A stretch of DNA of 56,461 bases from Colivicinus sp963607765 (GCA_963607765.1 CAVDDT010000011.1:1-56461); one strand, 5' to 3'. Positions 1-8,358 are shown, counted from the stretch's first letter. Notes: generated by a model from the sequence alone, not told the origin. Translations and numbers: made by a program.

Positions 1-8
1 GAAAAATT

Positions 9-35
9 TTAGCACTTATTGTTGACAAGTGCTAA
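9..35 (+). promoter_or_regulatory. CIRCE operator upstream of hrcA
   Basis: The two halves are TTAGCACTT (9-17) and AAGTGCTAA (27-35), a perfect inverted repeat with the canonical nine-base spacer. This is the known binding site of the heat-shock repressor HrcA, which is encoded just downstream, so the operon should be autoregulated. The right part overlaps the -35 box at 22-27, so bound HrcA would block RNA polymerase. Confidence 0.97.
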
Positions 36-50
36 ATATGTTGGTAGTAT
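22..50 (+). promoter_or_regulatory. Vegetative (SigA-type) promoter of the hrcA operon
   Basis: A perfect -35 TTGACA (22-27) is followed after 17 bases by TAGTAT (45-50) as the -10. Transcription should start near 57, between or within the two CIRCE elements. Confidence 0.9.
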
Positions 51-51
51 A

Positions 52-78
52 TTAGCAGTAGCAGAAAAGGAGTGCTAA
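52..78 (+). promoter_or_regulatory. Second, imperfect CIRCE operator, ending at the hrcA ribosome binding site
   Basis: TTAGCAGTA (52-60) and GAGTGCTAA (70-78) are separated by exactly nine bases. The right half matches the CIRCE consensus perfectly; the left half has two changes. It lies downstream of the promoter and touches the AAGGAGG ribosome binding site of hrcA (78-84), so it would also be present in the mRNA leader. Confidence 0.85.
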
Positions 79-93
79 AGGAGGTGGCTTGAT

Positions 94-1107
94 ATGATGA
101 CACAAAGAATGGTAGAAATACTTAAAGCTATCGTCGATGAGTTTGTTGATACAGCTGAGCCAGTTGCATCTAAGACCCTTGTAGAAAAGTATCATTTGCC
201 TTATTCTAGCGCAACTATTAGAAATGATATGGCTATTCTTGAAGCAGAAGGTTACATCGAGAAACCTCATACATCAGCTGGTCGTGTTCCTTCTAATAAG
301 GGCTACAAATATTATTGTGAGAATCTTTTAGATAAAGATATGGACGAAAAGGTTAAGTATGCCGTAAGCAATATCTTCTCTGATTCCGGAATGAATGTTG
401 AAGATTGCGTTAAGCAATCTTGTAAGATGATTTCTGATATGACTAATCTTACAAGTGGTGTCTTGGGGCCAAGTTCAAAGTCACAGACACTTGAACATAT
501 ATCTGTTTTTCCACTTGATAAGAAAACAGCTGTATGTGTATTTATCACAAATACTGGTCATACTGAAAATAAAACATTTAATTTCCAAGATGAAGTTTCA
601 AGTGATGATATAAAAACTTGTACAGATATCTTGAATGAAAGATTAAAAGGTACACAAATTTGCGATCTAAAGGATAAGCTTGAATCAATTAAGCCAATCC
701 TAACAACAAGTGTTAAAAGGCATGAAATGTTGTTTAACGCATTTGTTGGAGCTTTCAGCAAATTCGCAAGTGAAAAACTATATTTTTCTGGTACAAGTAA
801 TTTGATGTATCAACCTGAATATTCAGATGTAGAAAAACTAAAGGATTTAATTAAGATATTTGATGATCCAGAAAAGTTAAAACATATGGTTTCTGATCGT
901 GATGAAGGAAGCGATGTTACCGCAATTACACCAAAGGGTACTGAACTTGTTTGGAAAGATGATATGGCAATCATTACTACCGATGTAAAACTTAATAAAT
1001 CAGATGTTGCAAAGCTTATGGTCGTTGGTCCAAGACGTATGGAATACAATAGAGTAATTTCTCTTATGAATTTCATTTCTAAAACGATTAGCGATTTATA
1101 TAAATAG
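94..1107 (+). CDS. hrcA: Heat-inducible transcription repressor HrcA
   Basis: HrcA is the dimeric repressor of class I heat-shock genes. It binds CIRCE, and its activity is known to depend on chaperones. The 337-residue length is typical. The N-terminal winged helix contains YSSATIRNDMAILEAEGYIE, the usual HrcA recognition region, followed by the conserved HTSAGRVPS stretch. The C-terminal part is the GAF-like dimerisation domain. Two ATG codons stand in tandem at 94 and 97; the AAGGAGG at 78-84 fits the first, and one residue is all that differs. It is first in an operon with grpE, dnaK and dnaJ and sits behind two CIRCE operators, so it represses itself. Confidence 0.97.
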   Translation: MMTQRMVEILKAIVDEFVDTAEPVASKTLVEKYHLPYSSATIRNDMAILEAEGYIEKPHTSAGRVPSNKGYKYYCENLLDKDMDEKVKYAVSNIFSDSGMNVEDCVKQSCKMISDMTNLTSGVLGPSSKSQTLEHISVFPLDKKTAVCVFITNTGHTENKTFNFQDEVSSDDIKTCTDILNERLKGTQICDLKDKLESIKPILTTSVKRHEMLFNAFVGAFSKFASEKLYFSGTSNLMYQPEYSDVEKLKDLIKIFDDPEKLKHMVSDRDEGSDVTAITPKGTELVWKDDMAIITTDVKLNKSDVAKLMVVGPRRMEYNRVISLMNFISKTISDLYK

Positions 1108-1119
1108 AAAGGAAGTTTC

Positions 1120-1668
1120 ATGAAGGATAAAAAGAAAAATAAGGAAGAAGAAGTTAAAGAAGAAGTAGAGAAGGAAGAACTTCCCGAAGTTGAAGAGACT
1201 GATGAAGATAAGCTTAAGGAAAAGGATGATGAGATTGCTGGTCTTAATGCTGAAATAGCTCGTTTGAAAAATGCTTATGCTTTAGCTTATGCTGATACAG
1301 AAAATATTAAAAAGCGTTTAACTAGTGAAGCTGAATCAATTAAAAAATATCGTATTCAAAGTTTCGCTGTTGAAATATTGCCAGTGCTTGATAACTTAGA
1401 AAGAGCACTTAAGGCGGCGGAGAATCAAGATGATCCGCTTAGAAAAGGCGTTGAAATGGTTTATAATCAACTAGTTACAGCTCTTAAAAATGAGGGCGTA
1501 GTTGAAATAGACTGTTTAGACAAAGACTTTGATCCTAATTTCATGCAATCAATTATGGTTGAGAAGAAAGATGGGGTTAAGCCAAATACGGTAGTTGAAG
1601 TACTTCAAAAAGGATACATGTTAAAGGATAGGGTATTACGTGCTTCAATGGTAAAAATTAGTGAGTAA
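1120..1668 (+). CDS. grpE: Nucleotide exchange factor GrpE
   Basis: GrpE releases ADP from DnaK and so drives the chaperone cycle in the cytoplasm. The 182-residue protein opens with a strongly acidic and lysine-rich low-complexity stretch, continues with a long dimerising coiled coil (about residues 35-85, with AYADTENIKKR) and ends in the compact beta domain that contacts DnaK. The end VLRASMVKIS is close to the family consensus. The start at 1120 follows AAAGGAAG. It lies 12 bases after hrcA and 20 before dnaK, so the genes are co-transcribed under HrcA control. Confidence 0.96.
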   Translation: MKDKKKNKEEEVKEEVEKEELPEVEETDEDKLKEKDDEIAGLNAEIARLKNAYALAYADTENIKKRLTSEAESIKKYRIQSFAVEILPVLDNLERALKAAENQDDPLRKGVEMVYNQLVTALKNEGVVEIDCLDKDFDPNFMQSIMVEKKDGVKPNTVVEVLQKGYMLKDRVLRASMVKISE

Positions 1669-1688
1669 ATAATTAGGAGGAAAATAAA

Positions 1689-3500
1689 ATGAGTAAAATT
1701 ATTGGTATTGATTTAGGTACAACAAATAGCTGTGTTGCTGTTATGGAAGGCGGCGAAGCTAAAGTTATAACAAACCCAGAGGGTAATAGAACTACTCCAT
1801 CTGTTGTTTCTTTCAAAGATGGTGAAATCGTTGTTGGTGAAGCTGCAAAAAGACAAGCAGTAACTAATAAGGATACAATCTCTTCTATTAAGAGAAAAAT
1901 GGGTACAAGTGAGAAGGTAAGCGCCAATGGTAAGCAATATACCCCTCAAGAAATTAGTGCAATGATTCTTCAATATTTAAAGAAATATGCTGAAGATTAT
2001 TTAGGCGAAAGCGTTACTGAAGCTGTTATCACTGTTCCAGCTTACTTTAACGATGCTCAAAGACAAGCTACAAAGGATGCTGGTAAGATTGCTGGACTTG
2101 ATGTTAAGAGAATTATTAATGAGCCTACCGCTGCTTCATTAGCATTCGGTATTGATAAGACAGATAAAGAACAAAAGGTTCTAGTATTCGACTTAGGTGG
2201 TGGTACATTCGATGTTTCTATCATTGATATGTCTGATGGCACATTTGAAGTATTGGCTACTGCTGGTGATAACCATTTAGGTGGTGATGATTTCGATAAT
2301 GTTATCGTTGATTGGATGGCTGATGAATTCAAGAAACAATATAATATTGATTTAAAGGCTGATAGAATGGCTCTTCAAAGAATGAAAGAAGCTGCTGAAA
2401 AAGCTAAGAAAGATTTAAGCGGTACTTTACAAGCTCATATCTCTCTACCATTTATTTCTGCTAACCAATCTGGTCCATTACACTTTGAATCAGATTTAAC
2501 AAGAGCTAACTTTGATAAGATGACTAAGTTCTTGGTTGACAAGACAGTAGTTCCAGTTAAACAAGCTTTAAAGGATGCTGGCATGAGCGCTAGTGATCTT
2601 GACCAAGTGTTATTAGTTGGTGGTTCTACTCGTATTCCTGCCGTTCAAGAGGCTGTTAAGAAAGAACTTGGCAAGGAACCAAATAAGTCTGTTAACCCAG
2701 ATGAAGTAGTTGCAATGGGTGCTGCTATTCAAGGCGGTATTCTAGGTGGTGAAAACCCTCATGATGTATTATTACTTGATGTAACACCATTATCACTAGG
2801 TATCGAAACATTAGGCGGTGTTATGACTGTTCTAATTCCTAGAAATACAACAATTCCTACAAGTAAGTCTCAAGTTTTCTCTACTGCTGCAGATAATCAA
2901 CCAGCTGTTGATATCCATGTATTACAAGGTGAAAGACCAATGGCTAACGACAACAAGACATTAGGCAACTTCCAATTATCAGGTATTGCACCTGCTAGAC
3001 GTGGCGTTCCTCAAATTGAAGTTAAGTTTGATATTGATGTTAACGGTATCGTACATGTATCAGCTACTGATAAGGCTACTAATAAGTCTCAAGATATTAC
3101 AATTTCAAATCCTAACGGATTAAGTGATGAAGAAATCGATAGAATGGTTAAGGAAGCTGAAGATAACAAGGATGCTGATGATAAGAGAAAAGAAGAAATC
3201 GAATTAAAGAATAAGGCTGAAAGCTTTATTGGCCAAATCGATCAAACTTTAGAGGCAAACAATCCTAATGTTACTGATGATCAAAAGAATCAAGTTAAGG
3301 CTTTAAGAGACGAACTTCAAAAAGCTATTGATAATAATGATTATGATACATTAAGAACTAAATTAGATGAACTTGAAAAAGCTGCTCAAGCAATGAGTGA
3401 AGCAATGTATAAACAACAAGCTTCAGCTGCTCAAGGACAAGCTGGTGGGTCTAATCCAAACGATGATGTTGTTGATGCTGATTTTGAAGCAAAGAATTAA
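1689..3500 (+). CDS. dnaK: Molecular chaperone DnaK (Hsp70)
   Basis: DnaK binds exposed hydrophobic segments of client proteins and releases them on ATP binding, helped by DnaJ and GrpE. The 603-residue protein starts with the phosphate-binding motif GIDLGTTNSCVAVMEGG, has the second signature VLVFDLGGGTFDVS and the third VLLVGGSTRIPAVQ. The linker DVLLLDVTPLSLGIET leads into the substrate domain. It ends in a helical lid and an acidic tail, DDVVDADFEAKN. Gram-positive DnaK proteins are typically about this short because they lack a loop in the ATPase domain. AGGAGG precedes the start. Confidence 0.98.
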   Translation: MSKIIGIDLGTTNSCVAVMEGGEAKVITNPEGNRTTPSVVSFKDGEIVVGEAAKRQAVTNKDTISSIKRKMGTSEKVSANGKQYTPQEISAMILQYLKKYAEDYLGESVTEAVITVPAYFNDAQRQATKDAGKIAGLDVKRIINEPTAASLAFGIDKTDKEQKVLVFDLGGGTFDVSIIDMSDGTFEVLATAGDNHLGGDDFDNVIVDWMADEFKKQYNIDLKADRMALQRMKEAAEKAKKDLSGTLQAHISLPFISANQSGPLHFESDLTRANFDKMTKFLVDKTVVPVKQALKDAGMSASDLDQVLLVGGSTRIPAVQEAVKKELGKEPNKSVNPDEVVAMGAAIQGGILGGENPHDVLLLDVTPLSLGIETLGGVMTVLIPRNTTIPTSKSQVFSTAADNQPAVDIHVLQGERPMANDNKTLGNFQLSGIAPARRGVPQIEVKFDIDVNGIVHVSATDKATNKSQDITISNPNGLSDEEIDRMVKEAEDNKDADDKRKEEIELKNKAESFIGQIDQTLEANNPNVTDDQKNQVKALRDELQKAIDNNDYDTLRTKLDELEKAAQAMSEAMYKQQASAAQGQAGGSNPNDDVVDADFEAKN

Positions 3501-3505
3501 TTTTA

Positions 3506-3531
3506 AAACAGTCCTATAATTAGGACTGTTT
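3506..3531 (+). terminator. Intergenic hairpin between dnaK and dnaJ without a T tract
   Basis: AAACAGTCCTA (3506-3516) pairs with TAGGACTGTTT (3521-3531) around the loop TAAT, an 11-bp stem. No run of T follows, so it is more likely an mRNA processing or stabilising stem that lowers dnaJ relative to dnaK than a full terminator. dnaJ has no separate promoter that I can see. Confidence 0.65.
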
Positions 3532-3551
3532 GATAGAAATGGGGTGAAGCT

Positions 3552-4688
3552 ATGGCTAAAAGAGATTATTATGAAGTATTAGGAGTTAATAAAAATGCTA
3601 GTGATGATGAGATAAAGAAGGCTTATCGTAAATTAGCCAAGAAGTATCATCCAGATGTTAATAAAGCTAAAGATGCTGAAGAAAAATTTAAAGAAATAAA
3701 TGAAGCTTATGAGGTTTTGAGTGATTCTAATAAGAAACAAATCTATGATAATTATGGATTTGATGGTTTAGAAGGAAACATGGGTGGCTCTGGATTTGGA
3801 GGCTTTAGTGGATTTAGCTCAGGTGGTTTTGATGATTTAAGCGATATCTTCTCAAGTTTTATGGGAGGCGGCTTCTCTGGATTTGGATCTGGTAGGTCCT
3901 CTTCAAGAAACAATTCTCCTATAAAAGGTGAAAATAGATATTTGCAGATGTCGATTGAATTTTTGGAAGCTGTAAAAGGCGTTAAAAAGACAATTAATAT
4001 TTCTGTTGATCAAAAATGTGAAAAGTGTGATGGAACTGGCGCTAAGACAAAATCTGATATTGAAACATGTAGTTCATGTCATGGTACTGGTAAAGTAACA
4101 AGACAACAACGTACAGCTTTTGGTATCATGCAGTCAATTGTTGATTGCCCTGATTGTAATGGCACTGGACGCCATATCAAAAATAAATGTCCTTATTGTA
4201 ATGGCACTGGATATGTTACAAAAAACGAAAAGGTTGAAGTAAATATTCCGGCTGGCATTTCAAGTGGCCAACAAGTTCGCTTGACTGGCTATGGTGAAAG
4301 AGGATCAAATGGTGGTCCTAATGGTGACCTATATATTGAGATTATTGTTAAGGCACATCAACATTTTCAAAGAGATGGGAATGATATCTACATTGAAGTT
4401 CCTATTTCAGCTGTAGATGCTACGCTTGGTTGCAAGATTGATGTTCCTACATGCAATGGTGATGTTTCTTTAACTGTTCCTGCGGGTAGCCAGCCTGGCC
4501 AAAAACTTCGTATAAAAGGATATGGTGTTAAGTCTTTAAGAAGCAATTTGGTTGGTGATGAATATGTTATCTTAAAGGTTCAAATTCCTACTAAACTATC
4601 TAAAGAAGAAAAGGAACTTTATAAGAAACTTCAGAATAAAGACACAAAGGAAAGTGTGTTTGAAAAATTTAAGAATTCATTTAAGTAA
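3552..4688 (+). CDS. dnaJ: Co-chaperone DnaJ (Hsp40)
   Basis: DnaJ delivers unfolded clients to DnaK and stimulates its ATPase. The 378-residue protein is a complete type I DnaJ. It has a J domain with the essential YHPDVN motif (around residue 33), a Gly/Phe-rich linker (about 74-120), and four zinc-binding repeats CEKCDGTG, CSSCHGTG, CPDCNGTG and CPYCNGTG that hold two zinc ions. The C-terminal beta-sandwich substrate domains follow. GGGGTGAAGC precedes the start at 3552. It is the last gene of the operon; a hairpin starts inside its stop codon region. Confidence 0.97.
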   Translation: MAKRDYYEVLGVNKNASDDEIKKAYRKLAKKYHPDVNKAKDAEEKFKEINEAYEVLSDSNKKQIYDNYGFDGLEGNMGGSGFGGFSGFSSGGFDDLSDIFSSFMGGGFSGFGSGRSSSRNNSPIKGENRYLQMSIEFLEAVKGVKKTINISVDQKCEKCDGTGAKTKSDIETCSSCHGTGKVTRQQRTAFGIMQSIVDCPDCNGTGRHIKNKCPYCNGTGYVTKNEKVEVNIPAGISSGQQVRLTGYGERGSNGGPNGDLYIEIIVKAHQHFQRDGNDIYIEVPISAVDATLGCKIDVPTCNGDVSLTVPAGSQPGQKLRIKGYGVKSLRSNLVGDEYVILKVQIPTKLSKEEKELYKKLQNKDTKESVFEKFKNSFK

Positions 4689-4706
4689 GGAGAAATCCTT
4701 ACTTAA
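4681..4706 (+). terminator. Hairpin overlapping the dnaJ stop codon
   Basis: TTAAGTAAGGA (4681-4691) pairs with TCCTTACTTAA (4696-4706) around GAAA, an 11-bp perfect stem that contains the dnaJ TAA at 4686-4688. It is followed by A residues rather than T, so it is not a classical intrinsic terminator. It may protect the 3' end or act as a weak terminator before the separately regulated clpB. Confidence 0.6.
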
Positions 4707-4719
4707 AAAAGCATTCAAA

Positions 4720-4746
4720 TTAGCACTGTTAATGTTAGAGTGCTAG
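4720..4746 (+). promoter_or_regulatory. CIRCE operator overlapping the clpB ribosome binding site
   Basis: TTAGCACTG (4720-4728) and GAGTGCTAG (4738-4746) have the canonical nine-base spacer. The right half runs directly into the GAAAGGA ribosome binding site. clpB is therefore predicted to belong to the HrcA regulon. I could not assign a convincing -35/-10 pair; the promoter probably overlaps the operator and the preceding AT-rich bases. Confidence 0.93.
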
Positions 4747-4757
4747 AAAGGACTTAT

Positions 4758-7304
4758 ATGAATTTTGATACAATGTCTGAGAAGACGCAAAAAATATTGG
4801 TTAAAGCGTTAACTGTGTGTAAAGACAACAAGAATCCAGAATTGTCTGATGAGCATTTAATGAAAGCGTTTTTAGATGATGAGGATATTAGAAGCGTTTT
4901 AAATAAGCTTAAATGTGATGTTAATCCTTTGATTAACTACACTAATTATGCTTTAGATAAGCTTCCAACAAACGATAGTAATAGTGAACCTAATATAGGC
5001 AGATATTTAATCGAAAGTTACAATGAGGCTTGCACAATATCGAAAAATAGAGGAGACAAATATTTAAGCGCATTAGATCTATTTGTTTGCGAGCTTTTCA
5101 ATAAATCCACTTTCAACAGTGGGCTTAGAAGACTATTGAATTTTAATCGTAAAAAATTAGAGGAAACGATAAATAACGAGAGGGGTGATACTATGTTGAA
5201 TAATCAAAATGATGAAAACAATTTAAATCCTTTGGATAAATATGGCAGAAACTTAGTTACTGATGTTAAAGAAGGAAAGATAGATCCAGTTATTGGCAGA
5301 GATGATGAAATAAGAAGAGTTATTGAAATTCTTTCTCGTAAGACAAAGAATAATCCAGTTTTAATAGGCGAACCAGGTGTTGGTAAGACAGCTATTGTTG
5401 AAGGACTTGCATGGCGTATTTTTAACGGGGATGTGCCATCTTCTTTGAAAGATAAAGATTTATATGAGTTAGATATGGGCTCTTTGATTGCCGGTGCTAA
5501 ATATCGTGGTGAATTTGAAGAAAGATTAAAAGCTGTATTAAAAGAAGTAAAAGACAAGAATGGCCAAATAATCTTGTTTATTGATGAAATTCATAATCTA
5601 GTTGGAGCTGGCAAGACTGAAGGTTCAATGGATGCAGCTAACTTATTGAAGCCAATGCTTGCTCGTGGTGAATTAAAGTGTATAGGCGCTACTACTTTTG
5701 ATGAATATCGCCAATATATTGAAAAAGATGCCGCTCTTGAAAGAAGATTCCAAAAGGTTACTGTAGATGAACCTAGCGTTGAAGAGACTATTTCTATCCT
5801 AAGAGGCTTAAAAGATCGTTTTGAAGCTCACCATGGTGTAATCATTAAGGATGAGGCTATTATTGCTGCTGCAAATTTATCTCATCGATATATAACCGAT
5901 CGTTTCCTTCCTGATAAGGCAATTGATTTAATCGATGAAGCTTGTGCAGCAACACGTGTTGATATGGACTCGATGCCAACCGAATTATATGAGCTTGAAC
6001 ATAAGAAAAAACAATTAGAGATTGAAGAGGTTTCTTTAAAGAAAGAAAAGGATGATGAAAAGGCTTTAAAAAGACTTGAAGACCTTCAAAATGATTTGAA
6101 GGAAGTAAATGAAAAATATGAAGCCCTTCACACCAAATGGTTAGATGAAAAGAAAGCTTTAATCAATAGTAAGACTTTGCGTGAGGATCTAGAAAAGGCA
6201 AAACTTGAGTATACAAATGCTGAACAAGCTGGTGATTATACTAAGGCTAGCGAACTTAAGTTTGCGACTATTCCTTCTTTAGAAGCTAAAATTAAGGAAA
6301 ACAAGGAAGCGAATAAAGATGGTAATATGCTTTCTGAAGTTGTTAATGAGGAAAGCATAGCTAAGGTTGTTTCTAAGTGGACTCATATTGAAATCAATAA
6401 GCTAATGTCTACTGAAAGAGAAAAACTTTTAAAGCTAGATGATATTTTAGCTAAGCGAGTAATGGGACAAGATGAAGCTCTCGAACTTGTTAGTGATGCA
6501 ATTTTAAGAAACAAGGCTAACATTGGCGATGTGAATAGACCTATTGGTTCATTCTTATTCTTAGGTCCAACCGGTGTTGGTAAGACTGAGGTTGCTAAGG
6601 CATTAGCTGAGCAATTATTTGATGATGAATCTAAGATTGTAAGAATTGATATGTCTGAATATATGGAAAAGTTTAGTGTCTCTAGATTAATCGGTGCTCC
6701 TCCAGGATATGTTGGATATGAAGAGGGTGGCCAATTAACAGAAGCTGTTAGACGTAAACCATATTCCATCGTTCTTCTTGATGAAATTGAAAAAGCTCAT
6801 CCTGATGTCTTTAATATCTTGCTTCAAATATTAGATGATGGCCGTATTACTGATTCAAAGGGTGTTACTGTCGATTTTAAGAATACTGTTATCATCATGA
6901 CTTCTAACTTAGGCAGTGAATTTGCTTTTGAACAAGACTTAGAAAAGAAAAAAGCTGAATATGATGCAGCGGTAAAGAATGCCTTTAAGCCAGAGTTTGT
7001 TAATAGAATTGATGAAATTATTATCTTTAATCCATTAAATGAAGTTGTTATTAAGGATATTGCTAAGAAGTTTATTAATCAATTAATCGAAAGATTAAAG
7101 GAGAATGATATTGAATTAACTATTTCTGATGCTGCTCTTGAAAAGATTTCTAAAGAAGGTTTTGATCCTACTTTTGGTGCTAGACCAATGAAACGTCATA
7201 TTCAAAGAGAAATTGAGTCTAAATTAGCTAGATATATTATTGCTAATCCTGATGCTAAGAAGATTAATATTGATGTTTCAAACGATGAATATATCTTTAA
7301 TTAG
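4758..7304 (+). CDS. clpB: Disaggregase ClpB (Hsp100)
   Basis: ClpB threads aggregated proteins through its hexameric pore in cooperation with DnaK. The ATG at 4758, six bases after AAAGGA, gives 848 residues; an upstream in-frame GTG at 4740 lies inside the CIRCE element and is not used. It has an N-terminal Clp domain (about 1-140), a first AAA+ module with Walker A GEPGVGKT (204-211), a coiled-coil middle domain rich in Lys/Glu (about 405-525), and a second AAA+ module with GPTGVGKT (603-610). The C-terminal domain contains FGARPMKRHIQREIE. It lacks a ClpP-binding IGF loop as far as I can see, consistent with ClpB rather than ClpC. An internal start at 5193 may give a short form. Confidence 0.96.
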   Translation: MNFDTMSEKTQKILVKALTVCKDNKNPELSDEHLMKAFLDDEDIRSVLNKLKCDVNPLINYTNYALDKLPTNDSNSEPNIGRYLIESYNEACTISKNRGDKYLSALDLFVCELFNKSTFNSGLRRLLNFNRKKLEETINNERGDTMLNNQNDENNLNPLDKYGRNLVTDVKEGKIDPVIGRDDEIRRVIEILSRKTKNNPVLIGEPGVGKTAIVEGLAWRIFNGDVPSSLKDKDLYELDMGSLIAGAKYRGEFEERLKAVLKEVKDKNGQIILFIDEIHNLVGAGKTEGSMDAANLLKPMLARGELKCIGATTFDEYRQYIEKDAALERRFQKVTVDEPSVEETISILRGLKDRFEAHHGVIIKDEAIIAAANLSHRYITDRFLPDKAIDLIDEACAATRVDMDSMPTELYELEHKKKQLEIEEVSLKKEKDDEKALKRLEDLQNDLKEVNEKYEALHTKWLDEKKALINSKTLREDLEKAKLEYTNAEQAGDYTKASELKFATIPSLEAKIKENKEANKDGNMLSEVVNEESIAKVVSKWTHIEINKLMSTEREKLLKLDDILAKRVMGQDEALELVSDAILRNKANIGDVNRPIGSFLFLGPTGVGKTEVAKALAEQLFDDESKIVRIDMSEYMEKFSVSRLIGAPPGYVGYEEGGQLTEAVRRKPYSIVLLDEIEKAHPDVFNILLQILDDGRITDSKGVTVDFKNTVIIMTSNLGSEFAFEQDLEKKKAEYDAAVKNAFKPEFVNRIDEIIIFNPLNEVVIKDIAKKFINQLIERLKENDIELTISDAALEKISKEGFDPTFGARPMKRHIQREIESKLARYIIANPDAKKINIDVSNDEYIFN
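5178..5195 (+). promoter_or_regulatory. Probable internal ribosome binding site and start for short ClpB
   Basis: GAGAGGGGTG lies about seven bases before an in-frame ATG (5193-5195) at codon 146, exactly between the N-terminal domain and the first AAA+ module. In E. coli a shorter ClpB lacking the N-domain is known to be made from an internal start at the equivalent position. Confidence 0.6.
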
Positions 7305-7330
7305 AAGATGACTAATGGTCATCTTCTTTT
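7304..7330 (+). terminator. Intrinsic terminator of clpB
   Basis: GAAGATGAC (7304-7312) pairs with GTCATCTTC (7318-7326) around TAATG and is followed by TTTTATTT. It begins in the last base of the stop codon. Confidence 0.9.
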
Positions 7331-7376
7331 ATTTAAAGTTAAATTATGGTAAATTAATAAGGATTTATTGCCTAAA

Positions 7377-7450
7377 ATATAGAAATATATTTTTTGAAAA
7401 ACTACTTGCCTAAGTATTGAATATATTGACTTATTTATATAGAAATATAT
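7377..7450 (+). repeat. Pair of identical AT-rich palindromes upstream of the sortase gene
   Basis: The 14-base element ATATAGAAATATAT occurs twice without change, at 7377-7390 and 7437-7450. Each is an inverted repeat, ATATA-GAAA-TATAT. A second word, TTGCCTAA, also recurs at 7368-7375 and 7406-7413. Two identical spaced palindromes in a 170-base gap before a single gene suggest operators for an unknown regulator. A TTGACT at 7426-7431 could be a -35 box, but no well-spaced -10 is evident. Confidence 0.45.
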
Positions 7451-7506
7451 GGTGAAAGAGTTGCATTGATAATGTTGTTATTAATGTTTTTTAATGGAGG
7501 ATAGCG

Positions 7507-8358
7507 ATGAAAACAAAAAATAAAGTAGAGAGGATGTTTTCTACATTTAAGCTAATTATAATTTTGTTGATTGTTGCGCTTATTGTTGGGATTGCTATTT
7601 TTGCTTTTAGCGGAAAGATCAACAACAATGTGAATGATGATACTGTTGTTGAAGAAGAGATTGAAGAGGAAAGCGAGTTTTCTTTCTATAACAATCTTTA
7701 TAACGAATATCATACTTTAAATTCTGATTATGTTGGCTACTTAGAATTTAAGAATAATCTTCTATATAATTACGAGGAATATTGTGAGGATGAATATCCT
7801 GGTTTAATTGTTAGATCTAATATAGTTGACGAAGGTGGCAGTGTTAATGATGCTAATAGCGAGTATCTTAAAAACGATATCACAAAAGGATATAGCGATA
7901 TAGGCCAAGAATTTATGGATGGAAGTAATTTACTTGATGATAATAATCTTCCAATTGATCAAAATATCATTATCTATGGGCATTTTGTATATAGAGATCA
8001 TAATTTGAAGTTTGGCCCTTTGCATAAATTTGAAGATGCTAACAATTATGAAACATATGATACCTTTACCATTACTTTCAATCATGAGAGAAGAACTTAT
8101 TTAGTTACTGATGCTTTCTTTTATAATGTTGATGAATATGATGATAGAGCTAATTCTCCTTTTGCGACAAACTATACTAAGGAAGAGTTAGAAAACTATA
8201 TGTATAGAGTAAAGAATGAATATGATAATACTCTAGATACAGGAATAACTATCGAATATGGTGATAACTTTGTTACTCTGCAAACATGTGTGGAAGACAG
8301 AGATGATTTGTTGTATTTTGTTTTAGGAAAAGAAATAAATAGAGAAACTTTTGAATAA
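7507..8358 (+). CDS. Class B-like sortase
   Basis: Sortases are extracellular transpeptidases that cut a sorting motif in secreted proteins and join them to the wall or to each other. The 283-residue protein has a cytoplasmic basic start, one membrane segment (about 15-35), an acidic linker, and the catalytic domain with the IIIYGH motif (His159) and TLQTC (Cys261). Length and the TLQTC pattern fit class B. The catalytic arginine usually found about ten residues after the cysteine is not there; only Arg265, four residues after it, is nearby. GGAGG precedes the start. No sortase substrate with a wall-anchor motif is seen in this window. Confidence 0.85.
   Translation: MKTKNKVERMFSTFKLIIILLIVALIVGIAIFAFSGKINNNVNDDTVVEEEIEEESEFSFYNNLYNEYHTLNSDYVGYLEFKNNLLYNYEEYCEDEYPGLIVRSNIVDEGGSVNDANSEYLKNDITKGYSDIGQEFMDGSNLLDDNNLPIDQNIIIYGHFVYRDHNLKFGPLHKFEDANNYETYDTFTITFNHERRTYLVTDAFFYNVDEYDDRANSPFATNYTKEELENYMYRVKNEYDNTLDTGITIEYGDNFVTLQTCVEDRDDLLYFVLGKEINRETFE

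Noticed and set aside
5204..5557. Long antisense frames inside clpB, dnaK, livH and other conserved genes
   Set aside because: They lie opposite well-conserved coding regions, have no ribosome binding sites and are rich in Ser/Leu/Ile as expected for mirror frames.
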